Source of the DNA: Loktanella sp.
Lineage (GTDB): Bacteria > Pseudomonadota > Alphaproteobacteria > Rhodobacterales > Rhodobacteraceae
DNA length: 9,566 nt
Reading direction: 5' to 3'
Assembly: GCA_003551805.1 (NCBI GenBank)
Contig: PUNR01000393.1
Location: 1-9,566, forward strand
Under the pieces are notes generated by a model. It made no database searches. It was not told where the DNA came from and saw only the letters and a list, made by a program, of their open reading frames with translations. The position numbers and the translations under genes are program-made. Positions 6,025 through 9,566 of the stretch are shown here, piece by piece; positions within the stretch are counted from its first letter, which is position 1; every line of letters starts with the position of its first letter.

Positions 6025-7035
6025 ATGTCACGTTTTCACCGCCGGACAGTATTATTTGGGGCCGCAGCCAGCCTTGCATCGCCGCTGATTGCGCAGGCCA
6101 ACCCTTGGGGGGCGGTCGCCGATCGTGCGCGGGCGTTAGAGCAATGCCACGCGCTTGTTGTGCGTCAATCCGGGGCAGAGGTCGTGTCGCAGGTGTTTCG
6201 GGGACCGGCGCTGGGCCGTGCCGTGCCGGTCAAGTCGGTGTCCAAGACGATTGTTGCGGCGTTAACGGGTGCGGCGTTGGACCGGGGCGAAATCGCGTCC
6301 TTGCAATCGACATTGGGCGAGGTTGCGCCGGGGCTGATCCCGTCTGGCGCCGATCCGCGTGTGGCAGGGATCACCGTCGAAAATCTGGTGACGATGCAGA
6401 CGGGCCTGGAACGCACGTCAGGCGGCAATTACGGCGGTTGGGTCAGCAGCCGCAACTGGGTCGCCAATGCGCTGGGCCGTCCTTTTGTGGCGGAACCGGG
6501 CGGGCCGATGCTGTATTCTACCGGATCATTCCATGTGCTGGGCGCTGTGCTGACCGAAGTATCGGGGCGGGCGTTGCTTGACCTTGCGCGCAGCCGTCTG
6601 GGCCAGCCTTTGGGGATCGAGATACCCGCATGGACCCGCGATCCGCAGGGGTTTTATCTGGGTGGAAATGAAATGGCGCTGACGCTGGACGGTATGGCGC
6701 GCTTTGGCGAGATGTACCGCATGGGCGGTCAGTTCAACGGGGCGCAAGTGCTGAGTGCCGATTGGGTCGCGCGCTCGCTGGAGCCGCGCACGCGGTCGCA
6801 GTTTTCGGGGCTAAGCTATGGTTATGGCTGGTTTCTGGGTCAGGCGGATGGTGTCGGTTATGCGCTGGCCCGGGGCTATGGCGGGCAGGTGATCTGCACG
6901 GTGCCTGCGCTGGAAATGACATTGGCGCTGACGTCGAACCCCAATTTACCCGCGCGGTCGGGCGGTCATTTCGGCGATATCATGCGGTTGATTGAAAGTG
7001 ACGTGATCCCGGTCGCGCGCAGCCAGTTGGCGTAG
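6025..7035 (+). CDS. Exported serine hydrolase, beta-lactamase / 6-aminohexanoate-dimer hydrolase-like family, 336 aa
   Basis: The protein belongs to the class C beta-lactamase-related serine hydrolases. The nucleophile motif SxxK is S71-VS-K74, a tyrosine motif Y164-S-T is in the second position, and RGYGGQ (283-288) matches the third motif region of esterase- and amidase-type members. The substrate is unknown; an ester, amide or peptide is more likely than an antibiotic. The N-terminus has a twin-arginine-like signal: R6-R7 followed by TVLFG, a hydrophobic run to about A23, and a likely cut after AQA (residue 25). Export to the periplasm, possibly folded through Tat, is inferred. One cysteine (C41) lies early in the mature part and another at C291. 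It stands alone on this strand between the DUF1285 gene and a convergent aldehyde dehydrogenase gene. Its stop codon is inside a palindrome. Confidence 0.9.
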   Translation: MSRFHRRTVLFGAAASLASPLIAQANPWGAVADRARALEQCHALVVRQSGAEVVSQVFRGPALGRAVPVKSVSKTIVAALTGAALDRGEIASLQSTLGEVAPGLIPSGADPRVAGITVENLVTMQTGLERTSGGNYGGWVSSRNWVANALGRPFVAEPGGPMLYSTGSFHVLGAVLTEVSGRALLDLARSRLGQPLGIEIPAWTRDPQGFYLGGNEMALTLDGMARFGEMYRMGGQFNGAQVLSADWVARSLEPRTRSQFSGLSYGYGWFLGQADGVGYALARGYGGQVICTVPALEMTLALTSNPNLPARSGGHFGDIMRLIESDVIPVARSQLA

Positions 7036-7057
7036 GGCGGGGCAAGCCCCGCCCTAC
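7032..7057. terminator. Perfect GC-rich palindrome between convergent genes
   Basis: Arms GTAGGGCGGGG and CCCCGCCCTAC pair over 11 bp around a CAAG loop. The left arm includes the TAG stop of the plus-strand hydrolase, and the right arm ends 4 nt from the stop of the minus-strand dehydrogenase. It can serve both strands as a terminator. There is no strong T-run on either side, so its mode may be partial or Rho-assisted. Confidence 0.75.
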
Positions 7058-7061
7058 AAGT

Positions 7062-8540
7062 CTAGACACTGGTGCAGATGTATTTCAGTTCCATGTAATC
7101 ATCCATGCCATGCGATGACCCTTCACGGCCCAAGCCCGATTGCTTGATGCCGCCGAAAGGTGCCACCTCGGTCGAGATGATGCCGGTGTTCACGCCGACG
7201 ATGCCGTATTCCAGCGCCTCGGCCACTTTGGTGACGCGGGATAGGTCCTTGGCATAGAAATAGGACGCAAGGCCGAAGATCGTATCATTGGCCTGAAAGA
7301 TCACGTCGTCTTCGTCCTCGAACATGAACAGCGGCGCGAATGGGCCGAAGGTCTCGTCCGTGCTGACCAGCATGTCCTTGGTCGCATGGGTGACGATTGT
7401 GGGCTCGAAAAACTGCCCGCCCAGATCATGCGGTTTGCCGCCTGTCAGCACCTTGCCGCCTTTGGCTAAGGCATCGTCCAGGTGTTCCTGCACCTTCTTG
7501 ACGGCCGCCGGTTCGATCAGTGGCCCAAGTGTGGTGCCATCGGACAACCCGTCGCCTACGCGCAGTTTTTCGACCGCGACTTTCAGCTTGGCGGCGAAAT
7601 CGTCATAGACGCCTTTTTGTACGTAGATCCGGTTGGCGCAGACGCAGGTCTGGCCATTATTGCGGAATTTGCAGGCGATGGCACCGTCGACCGCCGCATC
7701 CAGATCGGCGTCATCAAAGACGATGAAAGGCGCATTGCCGCCCAGTTCCATGCTGCATTTCATTACCTGATCGGCGGCTTGTTTCAACAGGATGCGCCCG
7801 ACTTCGGTCGATCCGGTGAAGGTCAGTTTGCGCACGATGGGGTTTTCGCAGAATTCCTTGCCCACTTCTGATGACGAGGTGGAGGTGACGACCGAAAACA
7901 GCCCCTTTGGCACGCCTGCCTCTTCGGCCAGTTTCGCCATGGCGAGCGCTGACAGCGGCGTCAGCGACGCAGGGCGCACGACGAAGGCGCAGCCAGCAGC
8001 CAGCGCAGGGGCGACTTTGCGCGCGATCATGGCGTTGGGGAAATTCCATGGCGTGATGCCTGCGGCCACACCGATCGGCTGTTTGATGACCGTGATGCGT
8101 TTGTCGGCCATGTGACCGGGGATCGTCTGCCCATAGGCGCGCTTGGCCTCTTCGCCGAACCATTCCACGAAGGATGCGCCATAGGCGACTTCGCCGCGCG
8201 CCTCGGCCAGTGGTTTACCCTGTTCAGAGGTCATGATGATGGCAAGGTCTTCCTGATTTTCCATCATCAAGTCGAACCATTTGCGCAGCACCTTGGACCG
8301 CTCCTTGGCGGGCAACGCGGCCCATGGTTTCTGGGCTTTTTGGGCGGCATCAATGGCTTTGGCGACTTCGGCGCGGGACAGATCAGGGATCTGCGCGATC
8401 ACATCACCGCGTGCGGGGTTGGTCACGTCGAAGGTTTTGCCGCTGGTCGCCTGAACCCATTCTCCGCCGACAAAAGCGGCATCACACAAAAGATCAGGGC
8501 GGCCGAGCATGGATTTGAGGTTGGTGGTTTCATCAAGCAT
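7062..8540 (-). CDS. gabD: NAD(P)+-dependent succinate-semialdehyde dehydrogenase, 492 aa
   Basis: It oxidises succinate semialdehyde to succinate, the last step of GABA breakdown, in the cytoplasm. Sequence marks: TPWNFP (163-168, Asn 166 in the oxyanion site), ELGGNAPF (265-272, general base E265), NNGQTCVCANR (294-304, catalytic C299 with a second Cys at 301) and EYGIVGVNTGIIS near the C-terminus, as in E. coli GabD as I remember it. Length is normal. The TCVC pair is associated with redox control in some SSADHs. The lysine usual in the KPAS cofactor motif is arginine here (R189-PAS). I chose the ATG at 8540 because AAAGGAG lies 6 nt upstream; a GTG at 8564 would add eight residues and place that site inside the gene. 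No gabT is in the window. A related semialdehyde dehydrogenase with another substrate is possible but less likely. Confidence 0.92.
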   Translation of the reverse strand: MLDETTNLKSMLGRPDLLCDAAFVGGEWVQATSGKTFDVTNPARGDVIAQIPDLSRAEVAKAIDAAQKAQKPWAALPAKERSKVLRKWFDLMMENQEDLAIIMTSEQGKPLAEARGEVAYGASFVEWFGEEAKRAYGQTIPGHMADKRITVIKQPIGVAAGITPWNFPNAMIARKVAPALAAGCAFVVRPASLTPLSALAMAKLAEEAGVPKGLFSVVTSTSSSEVGKEFCENPIVRKLTFTGSTEVGRILLKQAADQVMKCSMELGGNAPFIVFDDADLDAAVDGAIACKFRNNGQTCVCANRIYVQKGVYDDFAAKLKVAVEKLRVGDGLSDGTTLGPLIEPAAVKKVQEHLDDALAKGGKVLTGGKPHDLGGQFFEPTIVTHATKDMLVSTDETFGPFAPLFMFEDEDDVIFQANDTIFGLASYFYAKDLSRVTKVAEALEYGIVGVNTGIISTEVAPFGGIKQSGLGREGSSHGMDDYMELKYICTSV

Positions 8541-8607
8541 GGTAGTCTCCTTTGACTTTGGCACAATGTGACCCCTGACGGGGGTAAAGGTAAAGGGGGG
8601 CTGACGG
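8541..8607. promoter_or_regulatory. Divergent control region between gabD and the hydrolase gene
   Basis: This 67-nt gap separates two divergent starts. It contains a small inverted repeat (ACCCC at 8571-8575, GGGGT at 8581-8585) and a plus-strand TTGACT (8552-8557) with no matching -10 box at 16-18 nt. The plus-strand ribosome site is the G-run at 8595-8600, 7 nt before the ATG. Promoters must be here or be weak-consensus. The inverted repeat is a possible operator but is short. Confidence 0.35.
8547..8553 (-). promoter_or_regulatory. Ribosome binding site deciding the gabD start
   Basis: AAAGGAG on the minus strand with a 6-nt spacer to the ATG at 8540 is the strongest Shine-Dalgarno site in the window. 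It argues against the upstream GTG at 8564. Confidence 0.8.
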
Positions 8608-9381
8608 ATGAAGCTGGATGATGCTTATGCGAATGCGGCTTACATTCCGGGGGGCGCGGATTATCCGGACCGTTGGGCGGCGCAGGCAGCAGCGTTTCGT
8701 GCAGGCGCGCGGTGCGAAATTGATCTAGTCTACGGCGAAAGACCGCGCGAGCGTTTCGATCTGTTTCATCCTAACCGTCTGGCAAAAGGCGTCGTGATTT
8801 TCGTGCATGGCGGCTATTGGCTGCGGTTTGACAAATCCTATTGGTCGCATCTGGCGGCGGGGCCTTTGGCGCATGGTTGGGCGGTGGCGATGCCGTCTTA
8901 TGATTTGTGTCCCGATGTCGGGATTGCGCAGATTGGTGATCAGATTGCGCAGGTGATTGCCGTGATCGCGGCCCGTGTGCCGGGGCCTGTCCGGCTGGTC
9001 GGGCATTCGGCGGGCGGGCAATTGGTGGCACGAATGACCGCGCCACTGCCCGGGGCGGGGTGGCAGGACCGGCTGGCGCGGGTGGTGCCGATATCGCCTG
9101 TCGCTGATCTGGCACCATTGATGCAGACGTCGATGAATGGCGATCTGGGGATCACGCCCGATGTCGTCGCCAGTGAAAGCCCGGTGCATTTGCCGGTCCC
9201 GCAAGTGCCGGTGACGGTCTGGGTGGGCGGGGCGGAAAGGCCGGTTTTTCTGGAACAGGCGGCTTTGCTGGCGCACGTCTGGGATGTGCCGCTGGTCACG
9301 GTGCCGGATCGGCACCATTTTGATGTGATCGAGGATCTGGCAGCGCCTGACAGCGACCTGACCCGCGCTGTGCTGGCGTAA
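8608..9381 (+). CDS. Alpha/beta hydrolase, kynurenine-formamidase-like, 257 aa
   Basis: An alpha/beta hydrolase fold is shown by HGGYW (67-71, oxyanion hole) and GHSAGG (132-137, nucleophile S134), with a likely acid at E210 in GGAERPVF and a histidine at 236 or 237 in RHHFD. HGGYW plus the spacing resemble the animal and yeast arylformamidase type, which hydrolyses N-formylkynurenine to kynurenine in tryptophan breakdown. No other kyn genes are present, so a general esterase or amidase is an equal possibility. No signal peptide or membrane segment is seen, so it is probably cytoplasmic. The ATG at 8608 has a purine-rich ribosome site (G-run ending 7 nt upstream). It is divergent from gabD and is followed by a hairpin and repeat core C. 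Confidence 0.85.
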   Translation: MKLDDAYANAAYIPGGADYPDRWAAQAAAFRAGARCEIDLVYGERPRERFDLFHPNRLAKGVVIFVHGGYWLRFDKSYWSHLAAGPLAHGWAVAMPSYDLCPDVGIAQIGDQIAQVIAVIAARVPGPVRLVGHSAGGQLVARMTAPLPGAGWQDRLARVVPISPVADLAPLMQTSMNGDLGITPDVVASESPVHLPVPQVPVTVWVGGAERPVFLEQAALLAHVWDVPLVTVPDRHHFDVIEDLAAPDSDLTRAVLA

Positions 9382-9385
9382 CCGG

Positions 9386-9408
9386 TTCACATTCCTTTAG
9401 AATGTGAA
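9386..9408 (+). terminator. Perfect 9-bp hairpin after the hydrolase gene, next to repeat core C
   Basis: Arms TTCACATTC and GAATGTGAA pair perfectly around a CTTTA loop, starting 4 nt after the stop codon. One base separates it from repeat core C. Its sequence has nothing in common with the hairpin beside copy A, although stem length and position match. No T-run follows at once; the core's ATATTT comes about 15 nt later. Confidence 0.65.
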
Positions 9409-9409
9409 A

Positions 9410-9442
9410 GCCTCCGGCGGGGATATTTAGGCTCTGACGATG
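9410..9442 (+). repeat. Repeat element core, copy C
   Basis: It reads GCCTCCGGCGGGGATATTT then AGGCTCTGACGATG and matches copy A at 31 of 33 positions. It is in sense orientation 28 nt after the stop of the alpha/beta hydrolase gene. The internal CTCC/GGGG pairing before ATATTT could work as a second, weaker hairpin in tandem with the 9-bp one. Confidence 0.8.
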
Positions 9443-9504
9443 GGGGATTTTTGATCTTTCCTCTTGGCCTTGCGACAAGTATACAGGGACCAAGTTCCCC
9501 GACA

Positions 9505-9566
9505 ATGCGAACCCGGCCCCAGCGGTCAGCCCCTGCAAGGGCGTGGGTGTGGCTTGTCTGTCAGAT
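9505..9566 (+). CDS. Possible start of a gene cut by the right edge
   Basis: An ATG at 9505 opens a frame with no stop to the edge, giving 20 residues with a basic beginning (MRTRPQR) and then a hydrophobic turn (WVWLV). This could be a membrane or secreted N-terminus. The ribosome site is poor. The other two plus-strand frames are also open over this short stretch, so openness means little. I cannot name a product. Confidence 0.2.
   Translation, partial: MRTRPQRSAPARAWVWLVCQ

Noticed and set aside
8557..8576. Sigma-54-like promoter (TTTGGCAC) in the gabD/hydrolase gap
   Set aside because: The -24 part looks right, but the GC needed at the -12 position is CC, and the following bases do not fit TTGC.
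516..9442. CRISPR-like repeat
   Set aside because: The three related units are kilobases apart, on both strands, between different genes, with no regular spacers or cas genes.
9296..9538. 80-codon minus-strand frame at the right end
   Set aside because: It overlaps the 3' end of the alpha/beta hydrolase gene and reads straight through the hairpin and repeat core. It shares a peptide with another shadow frame only because of that DNA repeat.

Overview
The window looks like a chromosomal segment from an alphaproteobacterium, most likely a Rhodobacteraceae (roseobacter-type) genome. The reasons are the GC-rich coding sequence, the gene order DUF1285 / MoxR / DUF58 / DUF4159, and intergenic strings built on GCCTCCGGCGGGGATATTT, which I remember from that family. 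I cannot place it to genus. There are eight protein genes (one cut by the left edge), no RNA genes, no insertion sequence and no CRISPR array.

Left half, minus strand (5215 down to the left edge): a four-gene unit encoding a MoxR AAA+ ATPase, a soluble DUF58 protein, a 916-residue membrane protein (BatA-like N-terminus, degenerate vWA-like segment, inactive amidotransferase-like segment, C-terminal DUF4159 domain), and a further membrane protein with an intact vWA metal site that runs off the window. The first three genes overlap by 4 nt and 1 nt. The last is separated by 91 nt that hold a hairpin and a repeat element. MoxR ATPases with vWA partners are generally thought to be chaperone-like systems that mature or insert metal into client complexes. 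The client here cannot be read from the window. None of the three vWA-type products, as far as visible, contains a cysteine.

Middle, plus strand: a DUF1285 gene is divergent from moxR across a 57-nt gap. After a 164-nt gap with hairpins and a second copy of the repeat element comes a beta-lactamase-family serine hydrolase with a twin-arginine-type signal. It ends at a perfect palindrome that also serves the convergent gene.

Right part: a GabD-type succinate-semialdehyde dehydrogenase on the minus strand is divergent from a plus-strand alpha/beta hydrolase of the kynurenine-formamidase-like type. A third copy of the repeat element, directly preceded by a 9-bp hairpin, follows the hydrolase. 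The last ~120 nt hold no gene I can support firmly.

The least expected non-coding signal is the element found three times after stop codons in sense orientation. It has a conserved ~33-nt core. In two copies a perfect 9-bp hairpin of unrelated sequence abuts the core. Structure rather than sequence therefore seems to be kept in the upstream part.
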